Assembly (NCBI GenBank): GCA_003510135.1
Contig: DOKY01000015.1
Coordinates: 1 to 22,123, forward strand
DNA: 22,123 bases
From: Pseudothermotoga sp.
GTDB taxonomy: Bacteria; Thermotogota; Thermotogae; Thermotogales; DSM-5069
Direction of reading: 5' to 3'
Both the position numbers and the translations under genes were made by a program. Below the pieces are notes generated by a model. It was not told the DNA's origin. It did not search any database and saw nothing but the letters and a program-made list of their open reading frames with translations. Shown one piece after another: positions 6,931 through 15,012 of this stretch; position 1 is the first letter of the stretch, and every line of letters begins with the position of its first letter.

Positions 6931-9079
6931 AATCGTTTCGAAGCTCACTTTGGAAGAAAAGGTGAAAATCGTTGTTGGGGTTGGAATGCCGGGTGTGTTC
7001 TCCAATCCACAATCGAGAGTCGCTGGAGTGGCGGGCGAAACGCACTCGATACCGCGTTTGGGTCTACCGAGCGCCATCCTGGCAGACGGTCCGGCCGGAT
7101 TGAGAATTAACCCAACGCGCGAGAACGATGAGAAAACTTATCATGCAACTGCTTTTCCGATCGCGGTGATGCTCGCTTCCACCTGGAACCTCGAGATTTT
7201 GGAAGAAGTGGGCAAAGCGATGGGTGAGGAAGTTAGAGAGTACGGTGTCGACATCCTCTTGGCACCTGCGATGAACATACACAGAAACCCGTTGTGCGGA
7301 AGAAATTTCGAGTACTATTCGGAAGATCCAGTCCTTTCGGGAGAGATGGCATCCGCTTTCGTGAAGGGTGTACAGTCACAAGGCGTTGGTGCGTGTCTGA
7401 AACATTTTGCAGCGAACAACCAAGAAACCAATCGAATGAGCGTGGACACGATCGTCTCTGAAAGAGCCTTGAGAGAGATATACCTCAGAGGCTTTGAAAT
7501 AGCCGTCAAGAAGTCCAAACCTTGGAGTGTGATGAGCGCCTACAACAAGTTGAACGGAAAGTATTGTTCACAGAACGAGTGGCTCTTGACGAAGGTTTTG
7601 AGAAAGCAGTGGGGGTTCGAAGGTTTCGTCATGACTGATTGGTTCGCTGGAGACAACCCCGTCGAACAACTCAAGGCGGGGAACGATCTGATAATGCCCG
7701 GTAAGGTGAACCAGGTGAACATGTTCAGAAAAGACGAAATCAGTGAAATCATGGAGGCTCTTAAGGAAGGAAAACTGAGCGAGGAAACTTTGAACGAGTG
7801 TGTGAGGAACATTTTGAACGTTCTTGTGAACTCCCCTTCTTTCAAGGCTTATAAGTACTCCAACGAACCGGACCTCGATGCACACGCGAAGATCGCTCAC
7901 AAAGCGGGTATTGAGGGTGCAGTACTTTTGAAGAACGAAAACACCCTTCCCATTCAGAAAGATGCAAAGATCGCCATCTTCGGAACAGGACAGATAGAAA
8001 CGATCAAGGGAGGAACGGGAAGTGGAGACACACACCCGAGGTACGCGATCTCCGTCCTCGAAGGTGCGAAAGAGAAAGGATTGAAGGTGGACGAGGAACT
8101 CGCGAACATGTACGAAGAGTACATCAAGAAGATGAGAGAAACGGAGCAATACAAACCAGTGCAACATCCTTGGGGATTTTTGGTCTATCCGAAGTTGTTG
8201 GAAGATTTCTTGACGGAGGACGAAGTGAAGAAATTCGCTGAAAGGAACGACCTTGCGATCGTAGTGATAAGCAGAATCTCTGGCGAAGGAGAAGACAGAA
8301 AACCGATCAAGGGAGATTTCTACCTCTCTGACGATGAAGTCAAACTCCTTCAAGTAGTTTCGAAGCAGTTCCATGAGGTTGGAAAAAAGGTTGTTGTGTT
8401 GCTCAACATAGGTGGTCCCATCGAGATGGTGAGCTGGCGAGATCTGGTCGACGGGATCTTGTTGATCTGGCAGGCTGGACAAGAAACTGGTAGGATCGTC
8501 GCAGACCTTTTGACGGGTGAAGCGAATCCGTCTGGAAAACTACCCACCACGTTCCCAAAAGATTACTCAGACGTGCCTTCATGGAACTTTCCGGGAGAAC
8601 CCAAGGAAGATCCCGAAAGAGTGATCTACGAAGAAGACATCTTCGTTGGCTACAGGTATTACGACACCTTCGGTGTTGAACCAGCTTACGAGTTCGGTTA
8701 CGGTCTTTCCTACACGAAGTTCGACTACGGTGATCTGAAAGTCTCTGTGGACAGCGACGTCTTGAAGGTCTCTTATGTAATCAAGAACGTGGGTGATATG
8801 GCTGGAAAAGAGGTATCGCAGGTTTACATCAGAGCGCCGAAGGGAAAGATTGATAAACCTTTCCAGGAACTCAAGGCCTTCCACAAAACGCAACTTTTGA
8901 ACCGTGACGAGTTTGAAGAGATCTGCATCGAAATACCACTGAGAGACCTTGCGAGTTTCGATGGAGAAGAATGGCTCTTGGAAAAAGGAGAGTACGAAGT
9001 CAGAGTGGGCTCTTCCTCGAGGGACATCAGGTTGAAGGGAACGTTCGTTTTGAAAGAGGAAGTGAGGTTTGCACCGTGA
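6914..9079 (+). CDS. bglB: Beta-glucosidase, glycoside hydrolase family 3 (BglB)
   Basis: Retaining GH3 beta-glucosidase that should release glucose from cello- and laminari-oligosaccharides in the cytoplasm (no signal peptide). From ATG 6914 it has 721 residues. They form a TIM-barrel domain with KHF (163-165) and VMTDW with nucleophile D242, an alpha/beta sandwich with SGEGEDRKP giving acid/base E458, and a C-terminal fibronectin-III-like domain (YEFGYGLSYT onward). D242 and E458 fall at the same numbers as in T. neapolitana Bgl3B as I recall that sequence. ATG 6908 is in frame, but GGAGG (6902-6906) touches it, whereas ATG 6914 has 7-nt spacing. Its natural partners are the upstream importer and the downstream laminarinase. 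Confidence 0.95.
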   Translation: MINVDEIVSKLTLEEKVKIVVGVGMPGVFSNPQSRVAGVAGETHSIPRLGLPSAILADGPAGLRINPTRENDEKTYHATAFPIAVMLASTWNLEILEEVGKAMGEEVREYGVDILLAPAMNIHRNPLCGRNFEYYSEDPVLSGEMASAFVKGVQSQGVGACLKHFAANNQETNRMSVDTIVSERALREIYLRGFEIAVKKSKPWSVMSAYNKLNGKYCSQNEWLLTKVLRKQWGFEGFVMTDWFAGDNPVEQLKAGNDLIMPGKVNQVNMFRKDEISEIMEALKEGKLSEETLNECVRNILNVLVNSPSFKAYKYSNEPDLDAHAKIAHKAGIEGAVLLKNENTLPIQKDAKIAIFGTGQIETIKGGTGSGDTHPRYAISVLEGAKEKGLKVDEELANMYEEYIKKMRETEQYKPVQHPWGFLVYPKLLEDFLTEDEVKKFAERNDLAIVVISRISGEGEDRKPIKGDFYLSDDEVKLLQVVSKQFHEVGKKVVVLLNIGGPIEMVSWRDLVDGILLIWQAGQETGRIVADLLTGEANPSGKLPTTFPKDYSDVPSWNFPGEPKEDPERVIYEEDIFVGYRYYDTFGVEPAYEFGYGLSYTKFDYGDLKVSVDSDVLKVSYVIKNVGDMAGKEVSQVYIRAPKGKIDKPFQELKAFHKTQLLNRDEFEEICIEIPLRDLASFDGEEWLLEKGEYEVRVGSSSRDIRLKGTFVLKEEVRFAP

Positions 9080-9089
9080 GGTGGTGAGC

Positions 9090-10988
9090 ATGAAGAAGGT
9101 TCTTTCTGTCTTGTTTCTTTTGCCGATCATCGTGCTCGCTCAGAACGTTCTTACGAACGGTTCATTCGATCGACCAATTCTCATCGCGAACGTCGACATC
9201 GAGCCACCGGCTCCGGATGGTTTCATCGACACCAGGGAAAACTGGATCTTCTTCCCCAACAGTGGTGGTGAAGGCACGGCATACGTCGAAGATGGAGTTC
9301 TCGTCGTCGAGATCACAAACGGTGGACATCATACCTGGTCGATCCAGATCATTCAATCCCCGATCCTGGTGGAGAAGTATCACAAGTACAGGGTATCTTT
9401 CAAGGCAAAGGCCTCGAGTGAAAGAAACGTCGGCGTGAAAATCGGAGGCATCGCGACGAGAGGCTGGCCAGCCTACAATCCCGGCACTGATGAATCAGGA
9501 GGAATGGTTTTCAATCTTAGCACAGACTGGCAAACTTACGAATTCGAATTCGTCATGAGGCAAGAGACTGATCCGAAAGCGCGCTTTGAGTTTCAACTTG
9601 GAAGAGCCGTTGGAACGGTTTGGATAGACGACGTGGTCATGAAGGAGGTTGGAGTCGTGGAGGTCTCCGAGCCGGGAGCGAGGAAGCGAAAGGTGAAAGA
9701 ATGGAAGCTTGTTTGGAGTCAAGAGTTCGACGAAGATTTCGTAGACGAGAGTGTGTGGAATTTCGAGATTGGAAACGGACACGCGAAAGGAATTCCCGGC
9801 TGGGGGAACGCTGAGCTCCAGTACTACACGAAAGAAAATGCCTTCATCGAAAACGGATGTTTGGTCATAGAAGCCAGAAAGGAAACTGTTTCGGACGAAT
9901 ATGGCACCTACGACTATACGTCCGCGAGGATGACGACGGAGGGAAAGTTCGAGATTCAGTACGGAAAAATCGAAATAAGAGCGAAATTGCCGAAAGGACA
10001 AGGTATATGGCCGGCTCTCTGGATGCTCGGAAGCAACATAGGAGAAGTTGGATGGCCAACATGCGGTGAAATCGATATCATGGAAATGCTTGGTCATGAC
10101 ACCAGAACCGTTTATGGAACGGCCCACGGCCCAGGTTACTCGGGTGGAGCTTCCATAGGGAACGCTTACAAATTGTCCAAGGATGAGCCTGACTTTTCAG
10201 ATGAATTTCACGTGTTCCACATCGAATGGGACAAGGACGCGATCGAGTGGTACGTGGACGGAAAGCTCTATCATGTGCTCACCAAAGCCAAACTCGAAGC
10301 GTTGGGACTCAAATGGGTCTTTGATCAACCCTTCTTCCTGATCGTCAACGTGGCGGTTGGAGGTTACTGGCCCGGTTATCCAGACGAAACGACACAGTTC
10401 CCGCAGCGCATGTACATCGATTACATAAGAGTTTACGAGGACGTTGGCCCAGAAGTGTACGAAGAAGTGCAAGAAATCGAACTGGAGCAAGAGGTACCTG
10501 AAGTCACCTTCGAGAAGATCAACAACCCGAGTTTTGACGAACCCATCATGAACGATCAGGCGAATAGGCCAGACGAATGGTTCATCTGGGAAGCTGGAAG
10601 GTACGGAATAAGCGGTGCTCGTGTGAGCGATTACGGAGTGAAGAATGGCTACGCATACATAATCGTTGCAAACTCAGGAACTGACACCTGGCATATCCAG
10701 TTCAACCAGTGGATCGGTTTGAAGCGTGGAAAGAGTTACACCATCTCGTTCAAAGCCAAAGCAGATGTTCCAAGATTGATAAACGTCAAGATCCTTCAGA
10801 ACCACGATCCATGGATAAACTACTTTGTTCAAACTGTGAATCTCACAACTGAATGGCAAACCTTCACATATTCTTACACACATCCAAAAGATGTGGACGA
10901 AGTCGTTCAGATAAGCTTCGAGCTCGGTTTGCACAAACCTACGACGATCTATTTCGATGAGGTGACGGTGGAGCCCACGAATCGGTAA
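9090..10988 (+). CDS. Secreted laminarinase, CBM4-GH16-CBM4 endo-beta-1,3-glucanase
   Basis: Extracellular endo-glucanase of 632 residues. A signal peptide (about 1-18, ending VLAQ) precedes a first CBM4/9 carbohydrate-binding module (about 19-190). A basic/acidic linker leads to the GH16 catalytic domain (about 203-450). An acidic linker rich in E and V (about 450-475) leads to a second CBM4 module (476-632). The GH16 active site GEIDIMEMLG gives nucleophile E327 and acid/base E332, with D329 between them. The same three-module plan is known for T. maritima TM0024, which cuts laminarin. The chosen ATG 9090 has GAGGTG at 9078-9083 overlapping the previous stop; an in-frame TTG at 9069 lacks support. 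It is the last gene of the operon. Confidence 0.95.
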   Translation: MKKVLSVLFLLPIIVLAQNVLTNGSFDRPILIANVDIEPPAPDGFIDTRENWIFFPNSGGEGTAYVEDGVLVVEITNGGHHTWSIQIIQSPILVEKYHKYRVSFKAKASSERNVGVKIGGIATRGWPAYNPGTDESGGMVFNLSTDWQTYEFEFVMRQETDPKARFEFQLGRAVGTVWIDDVVMKEVGVVEVSEPGARKRKVKEWKLVWSQEFDEDFVDESVWNFEIGNGHAKGIPGWGNAELQYYTKENAFIENGCLVIEARKETVSDEYGTYDYTSARMTTEGKFEIQYGKIEIRAKLPKGQGIWPALWMLGSNIGEVGWPTCGEIDIMEMLGHDTRTVYGTAHGPGYSGGASIGNAYKLSKDEPDFSDEFHVFHIEWDKDAIEWYVDGKLYHVLTKAKLEALGLKWVFDQPFFLIVNVAVGGYWPGYPDETTQFPQRMYIDYIRVYEDVGPEVYEEVQEIELEQEVPEVTFEKINNPSFDEPIMNDQANRPDEWFIWEAGRYGISGARVSDYGVKNGYAYIIVANSGTDTWHIQFNQWIGLKRGKSYTISFKAKADVPRLINVKILQNHDPWINYFVQTVNLTTEWQTFTYSYTHPKDVDEVVQISFELGLHKPTTIYFDEVTVEPTNR

Positions 10989-11039
10989 GATTGAAACTTC
11001 GTCCTCGTTCGGAACCACCAAGTGGTGAAGACACTTTAC

Positions 11040-11071
11040 CAAAAAGGGGAGGATGACTTCCTCCCCTTTTT
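11040..11071. terminator. Bidirectional rho-independent terminator
   Basis: An AAAAAGGGGAGG arm and a CCTCCCCTTTTT arm flank a 7-nt loop (ATGACTT). With T runs on both strands it can end the laminarinase transcript on the plus strand and the initiator tRNA transcript on the minus strand. Confidence 0.88.
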
Positions 11072-11079
11072 GAAACGTC

Positions 11080-11156
<77 letters not shown>

Positions 11157-11168
11157 ACGCCGTTAATC

Positions 11169-11197
11169 ATATTAGCACACAACCAACTCAGTGTCAA
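11169..11197 (-). promoter_or_regulatory. Promoter of the initiator tRNA gene
   Basis: On the minus strand a consensus -35 TTGACA (11197-11192) and -10 TAATAT (11174-11169) are separated by 17 nt. Transcription should begin near 11162, a few bases before the mature tRNA end. Confidence 0.88.
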
Positions 11198-11369
11198 GTT
11201 TCTTCTACTCTTCACCACATCCAGAACTGGCTTGTTGATTGTACTCGACCATGTTTTGAAAATGTGGTCTGGATCTTTTCCATCAGCAACAGCCCAAACA
11301 TGACGTTGTATCGGTGAGTTTTACATCGTAGTTTCCTCGCCGCAATAGTCACATCCGTATATATATTTA

Positions 11370-11476
11370 TGGGAGCGCTCCTTGGATGGTACATTCTTCA
11401 GCGGGAAGCATCCCGTAAATGGCCCTTGGTCTAATCTTTCGTAACGAACTATGCTTGAAAAGAGTGTGCGCTCCCA
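11370..11476 (+). ncRNA. Candidate structured RNA element (untyped)
   Basis: TGGGAGCGC (11370-11378) pairs perfectly with GCGCTCCCA (11468-11476) across about 90 nt. Inside it, ATTCTTCAGC (11393-11402) can pair with GCTTGAAAAGAGT (11453-11465) with small bulges, CGGGA/TCCCG closes an AGCA loop (11402-11415), and TTCG/CGAA forms another short hairpin near 11438-11449. AT-rich TATATATTTAT lies directly upstream and a strong terminator lies about 270 nt downstream. This could be a small RNA or a leader element of the purine permease. The folding is by eye only, and no known family was recognised. Confidence 0.3.
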
Positions 11477-11748
11477 ATCTAATGGTTTCGGAAAGATTCA
11501 TCAAAATCATTGAAGGTTGCAACTCTCACAGACGAAGCGTCACCACCCGAATCGAATTCATCGTTACACATAGTCAGCTTCGAAACGCGAGATCATGAAG
11601 AAGGACATACGAGCGCAACGAAGAGGTCAAACAACATGGGCTCATAAGTCATTGTTGGTTGACTCCTCGCAATTGTTCTCACCAAGTTCTGAACATCCTG
11701 GTGGGTTAGAAAGCCGAACAAATGATTTTCATGGGCAACAATCCCAAG

Positions 11749-11769
11749 CCCCCCGCAAGGGGGGTTTTT
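11749..11769 (+). terminator. Strong rho-independent terminator in the gap
   Basis: CCCCCC (11749-11754), loop GCAA and GGGGGG (11759-11764) are followed by TTTTT. The T tract is only on the plus strand, so it ends a plus-strand transcript that begins inside the gap, or it acts as an attenuator ahead of the permease gene 134 nt downstream. Confidence 0.85.
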
Positions 11770-11902
11770 GCGTTCGTTCTCATCTACTGAGCCTGTCACT
11801 TTCTTGCTCTTTCAACTTGTGCTTCAAAAAATGTTAAGAAGCGAAAGGTATCATCATTGTTGTGTTTTCGTTGTGCACTTCTACCTGTGGGAGGGAGAAA
11901 AC

Positions 11903-13237
11903 ATGGAGAAGCTCTTTCGTTTGAAAGAGCAAGGCACGACTGTTCGTCGCGAGATCATCGCAGGAATCACAACATTTCTCACCATGGCTTACATCGTGTT
12001 CGTGAATCCCTCGATCCTCATCAACGTGATCCCCGGAGCAATGCCTGGTAGCAGTCTGTACACGCAGTTCTTCGGAGCCTTCATGGTCGCCACCATCATG
12101 GGCAGCTTCCTCGCAACGATGATCATGGGACTCTACGCCAACTATCCTTTTGCACTCGCACCAGGCATGGGTTTGAACGCGTATTTCGCCTTCACAGTGT
12201 GTTTGAAGATGGGCATCGACTGGAGAGTTGCGCTCGCGGCAGTGTTCGTGGAAGGTATAATTTTTATCGTTCTGACGATCACAGGGGCGAGGAGCTTCGT
12301 CGTTAAGGCGATACCTGCTTCCGTGAAACTCGCAACCGGTGCGGGCATCGGTCTGTTCATCGCGTTCATAGGCTTGAAGAGCGCTGGGATCGTCGTGAGC
12401 GATCCTGCAACTTTCGTGAGCCTGGGCCATCTGAACGATCCAAATGTCTTGGTGGCGATAATAGGTTTCTTCATCATCGCCACACTGTTCGCCATGAAGG
12501 TACCTGGCGCCATCATGATAGGAATCTTGGCCAGCACTCTCATAGGTGCGTTGCCGGCTTTCGAAGTGACGAAGTATCAGGGAATCGTTGGCAAGATACC
12601 GAGCGTTGCACCTACGTTCATGAAGATGGACTTCAACCTTCAGGCGCTCGGGAGCGCCACGTTCTGGATGGTCGTGTTCACGTTCTTCTTCGTTGATTTC
12701 TTCGACACGGTGGGAACCTTGACGGGGCTGGCGGAAGCGACAGGCTTCACGAAGAACGGTGAATTTCCAAGGGCATCGAGGGCGTACCTTGCCGATGCTG
12801 TTGGAACTTCGGTGGGTGCGATGTTCGGAACTTCCACGGTCACCACTTACATAGAGAGCAGTGCGGGAGTAGCCGAGGGTGGTAGGACCGGCTTGACCGC
12901 TGTGACGGTCGCCGTTCTGATGTTATTGATGCTCTTTTTCTCACCTTTGGCGATGACCGTTCCCGCTGCGGCGACGGCTCCTGCTCTGATATTCGTCGGT
13001 GTGCTCATGATGAAGAGCTTGAAGAAGGTCGACTGGGACGATGTGACGGAAGCGATTCCTGCGTTCATAACGTTGCTCATGATGCCATTGACCTATTCCA
13101 TCGCCAACGGTATAGCACTCGGAATCGTTACGTATCCCATCGTCAAGTTGCTTTCGGGAAAAGGTAAGCAGATACACTGGTTCACGTGGATCCTTGCGAT
13201 TCTGTTCGTTCTGTATTTAGTGCTGTTGAGAGAGTGA
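11903..13237 (+). CDS. NCS2-family purine permease (guanine/hypoxanthine, AzgA/PbuG-like)
   Basis: A 444-residue inner-membrane transporter, probably a proton symporter for hypoxanthine, guanine or adenine. Typical AzgA-branch features are the opening RREIIAGITTFLTMAYIVFVNPSIL, the APGMGLNAYFAF segment, FVDFFDTVGTLTGLAEATGF, and the GTSTVTTYIESSAGVAEGGRTG substrate/ion region. It has about 12-14 hydrophobic segments. The start is ATG 11903, because GGAGGG (11890-11895) lies 7 nt upstream; the frame is open further back to 11768, but that part runs from the terminator and looks non-coding. It is a single-gene unit ended by a hairpin. The exact purine cannot be read from the sequence. Confidence 0.9.
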   Translation: MEKLFRLKEQGTTVRREIIAGITTFLTMAYIVFVNPSILINVIPGAMPGSSLYTQFFGAFMVATIMGSFLATMIMGLYANYPFALAPGMGLNAYFAFTVCLKMGIDWRVALAAVFVEGIIFIVLTITGARSFVVKAIPASVKLATGAGIGLFIAFIGLKSAGIVVSDPATFVSLGHLNDPNVLVAIIGFFIIATLFAMKVPGAIMIGILASTLIGALPAFEVTKYQGIVGKIPSVAPTFMKMDFNLQALGSATFWMVVFTFFFVDFFDTVGTLTGLAEATGFTKNGEFPRASRAYLADAVGTSVGAMFGTSTVTTYIESSAGVAEGGRTGLTAVTVAVLMLLMLFFSPLAMTVPAAATAPALIFVGVLMMKSLKKVDWDDVTEAIPAFITLLMMPLTYSIANGIALGIVTYPIVKLLSGKGKQIHWFTWILAILFVLYLVLLRE

Positions 13238-13241
13238 AGAA

Positions 13242-13265
13242 AAAGCGGGCCGAAAGGCCCGCTTT
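13242..13265. terminator. Bidirectional terminator between convergent genes
   Basis: AAAGCGGGCC (13242-13251), loop GAAA and GGCCCGCTTT (13256-13265). On the minus strand the stem runs into TTTTTCTTCAC, and on the plus strand into TTTCATTTC. Its last base coincides with the stop codon of the minus-strand ABC ATPase gene. Confidence 0.88.
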
Positions 13266-14089
13266 CATTTCAACGCGAGTTTCCGCTCGGATTTGCCTGT
13301 CAGATAAGCCACCACGATCTCGCTGAGCTTGGGATATTTTCCAACATCGCTGCTTGCCTTCACGAGCACGTTCTGACCCACCAAACCAACGACTTCTCCA
13401 TCCTGAATGCTTTCTCCCTTTTCGACGATCCTGTGCTTCTCCTTAGCCTCATCTATAGAGTCTGTGTAGATGATCCTTCCCTCTTTGATGATCGCCATAT
13501 GTGTTGCGTACTCTTCAAGTTCGAAGATCTCGTGGGAAGAGACTATGGCCGACCTTTCTCCATCCACGTACTCTTTCAAGAGAGACATCACTTCCAGCCT
13601 CACCGTGGGATCCAGGTGTTGCGTAGGTTCGTCGAGGATCAGCACGTCTGCCTGACTGGAAATGCATAGGCCAAGCAAAAAAAGCGTCTTCATGCCTATG
13701 GAGTAAGATTCGACCTTCTGTGAAAGATCGAACCCATAACGAGCCACGAAATTTGAGAAGATCGAATCGTCCCATTTGGGATACAGGCTCGCCCAGAGTT
13801 CTGCGTAGTCCGCACCGTTGAAGTTTCTGAAAACAATTCTTTCTTCAGGCACGACGGAGATTCTTTGCTTCACAGTGTGTGATGTGACGTGTTCGAACCT
13901 CTCGCCGAAAAGGGTCACTGAACCGGCATCTGGCTTCAACACTCCAGTGATGCAGCGGATCGTTGTGGTTTTTCCCGCGCCGTTGGGACCAACCAACGCA
14001 AGGATGCTTCCAGGCTCAACAAAGAAAGACACGTCGCTGAGCACCTGTTTGCCAGAGAAATTCTTCCTGAGATGCTCCACTCGAATCAT
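13265..14089 (-). CDS. ABC transporter ATP-binding protein (YtrB-like)
   Basis: A 274-residue ATPase that should energise the membrane subunit encoded just upstream. Walker A is GPNGAGKTT (about 34-42), Walker B DVLILDEPT is followed by QHLDP, and the switch histidine is in SSHE. The signature is degenerate: YSIGMKT replaces LSGGQ, as in the YtrB/ABC-2 class where SxGM forms are common. A ~60-residue C-terminal tail (EKHRIVEKGESIQDGEVVGLVGQNVLVKAS...) follows the ATPase core. Its ATG overlaps the membrane-gene stop by 4 nt (ATGA). As last gene of the GntR operon its cargo is unknown; YtrA-controlled systems elsewhere respond to cell-wall antibiotics. Confidence 0.88.
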   Translation of the reverse strand: MIRVEHLRKNFSGKQVLSDVSFFVEPGSILALVGPNGAGKTTTIRCITGVLKPDAGSVTLFGERFEHVTSHTVKQRISVVPEERIVFRNFNGADYAELWASLYPKWDDSIFSNFVARYGFDLSQKVESYSIGMKTLFLLGLCISSQADVLILDEPTQHLDPTVRLEVMSLLKEYVDGERSAIVSSHEIFELEEYATHMAIIKEGRIIYTDSIDEAKEKHRIVEKGESIQDGEVVGLVGQNVLVKASSDVGKYPKLSEIVVAYLTGKSERKLALK

Positions 14090-14658
14090 CTTTCACCACT
14101 CCTCGTCGTGAACAATCTGTAAGAAGCGTAAGTGAGCACCGCGGCGAACGCTGCCGAGGCTAACACACTCTCCTGTCTCAACGGGCTGATGAACTTGTAT
14201 GGGTTGAAACTGGCTGAGAGTCTCGTTGAACCGACCGAGCCCATGACGATGTCGAACAGGAGAAACAAGAAAGCGGCGCCGAATGGGTCGAATCCCACGC
14301 TGACGGCAGACAACACGATGCTCAGATAAGCCCAGAGAAAGATCAGCGATTTGAGCAACGTGAGCCAGACTCCGACATTTTTCTCAGCGAAGGGTAGACC
14401 AACGAAAAAGGTTATGCCGAGCATGAGCGAAAGGAAAGCGTATTCAAACCAGAAGATCTGTTTGCGTGTCAAAGGAAGGTAGAGTAACAGATCCAACCTC
14501 TTTTGCCTCACGTCGCTGGCGACAGAGAAGAGTATCAGGAAGAACGTGCCGAACACCTTTGCACCATAGTTGGGTATCATCATGACGACGAAGAAGAACA
14601 CCATGCTCGGGAACTTTTCAAGAAGTTGTTTTTTGATGTAAGCCTCAAAACCTTTCAT
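14086..14658 (-). CDS. ABC-2-type membrane subunit of the GntR-controlled transporter
   Basis: A 190-residue integral membrane protein with about five or six hydrophobic segments. These begin with MVFFFVVMMIPNYGAKVFGTFFLILFSVA and end with a helix before the basic tail YRLFTTRSGER. The cytoplasmic stretch DVRQKRLDLLLYLPLTRKQIFWFEY, with its PLTRKQ element, is typical of ABC-2/YtrC-type permeases, where it couples to the ATPase. At this size it would act as a dimer. The start ATG 14658 has AGGAGGTG at 14673-14666, inside the end of the GntR gene, which it overlaps by 14 nt. The frame also opens at 14676, without a ribosome site. Substrate unknown. Confidence 0.8.
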   Translation of the reverse strand: MKGFEAYIKKQLLEKFPSMVFFFVVMMIPNYGAKVFGTFFLILFSVASDVRQKRLDLLLYLPLTRKQIFWFEYAFLSLMLGITFFVGLPFAEKNVGVWLTLLKSLIFLWAYLSIVLSAVSVGFDPFGAAFLFLLFDIVMGSVGSTRLSASFNPYKFISPLRQESVLASAAFAAVLTYASYRLFTTRSGER

Positions 14659-15007
14659 TCTTCCACACCTCCTCAACGAGGACTAAAGTCGTGTACAGAT
14701 CGAACTGTTTTGATTTCAACTTCGATACCAACTGCTTGATTGCGACAACCACTTCGGCATCGATGTTCAGTTCTTTCACCACGAAGTATCCGATGCCTTG
14801 CTCCGACACAACGAGGCCTTCCGCTTTCAGCCTTTCGAGGGCTTTGAGTATCGTATTTATGTTCACGTCGAAGATCGTCTCGAGCTCTCGAACCGTCGGA
14901 AGTTGCTGACCCGCTTTCAAATTGCCGAGCAAGATCTCCGCTTTGATCTGATTGACTATCTGAAGGTATGCAGGTACACCGCTGTGTTTGTCGATCTTCC
15001 GCAACAT
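14645..15007 (-). CDS. GntR-family transcriptional regulator, YtrA subfamily
   Basis: A short 120-residue regulator. It has an N-terminal winged helix-turn-helix of the GntR type (SGVPAYLQIVNQIKAEILLG, then QQLPTVRELETIFDVNINTILKALERLKAEGLV). Only a small helical tail of about 45 residues follows instead of a ligand domain, which is the YtrA layout. Such regulators usually repress their own ABC operon. The perfect palindrome upstream of the first gene (15960-15983) has the AGTGT...ACACT ends expected for a YtrA-like operator. The start is ambiguous among GTG 15016, ATG 15013 and ATG 15007, all overlapping or touching the previous stop. ATG 15007 gives the best spacing to a weak GAG. Confidence 0.88.
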   Translation of the reverse strand: MLRKIDKHSGVPAYLQIVNQIKAEILLGNLKAGQQLPTVRELETIFDVNINTILKALERLKAEGLVVSEQGIGYFVVKELNIDAEVVVAIKQLVSKLKSKQFDLYTTLVLVEEVWKNERF

Positions 15008-15012
15008 CACCA

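Larger units (their letters stand above)
11198..11902. other. Intergenic gap without a recognised gene
   Basis: About 0.7 kb separates the tRNA promoter from the purine permease. Open frames here are short, lack ribosome sites and match no family I recognise; one runs straight through the terminator at 11749. I found no cores of RNase P RNA, tmRNA, SRP RNA or common riboswitches. What it does hold is a 9-bp long-range inverted repeat enclosing smaller stems (11370-11476), an AT-rich TATATATTTAT just before it, several weak hairpins, and a strong plus-strand terminator. The 130 nt after the terminator should carry the permease promoter, but no clear -35/-10 pair stands out. Confidence 0.6.

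Noticed and set aside
7568..8482. 304-residue minus-strand frame opposite the GH3 gene
   Set aside because: The plus strand carries the conserved catalytic residues, and the antisense frame has no start signal or family match.
11370..11476. Purine riboswitch upstream of the purine permease, suggested by CCCGTAAATGG and ACTATG
   Set aside because: The order and spacing of the aptamer cores do not fit: no TTTCTACC precedes the CCGTAAA-like segment, no TATAA/GATATGG pair is in place, and the flanking stems do not form the three-way junction.
11595..11837. 80-residue open frame in the gap
   Set aside because: It has no ribosome site, runs through the strong terminator at 11749-11769 and shows low-complexity, non-protein-like sequence.
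11768..11902. N-terminal extension of the purine permease
   Set aside because: It starts next to the terminator T-run, shows no conserved sequence, and the internal ATG at 11903 has a well-spaced GGAGGG.
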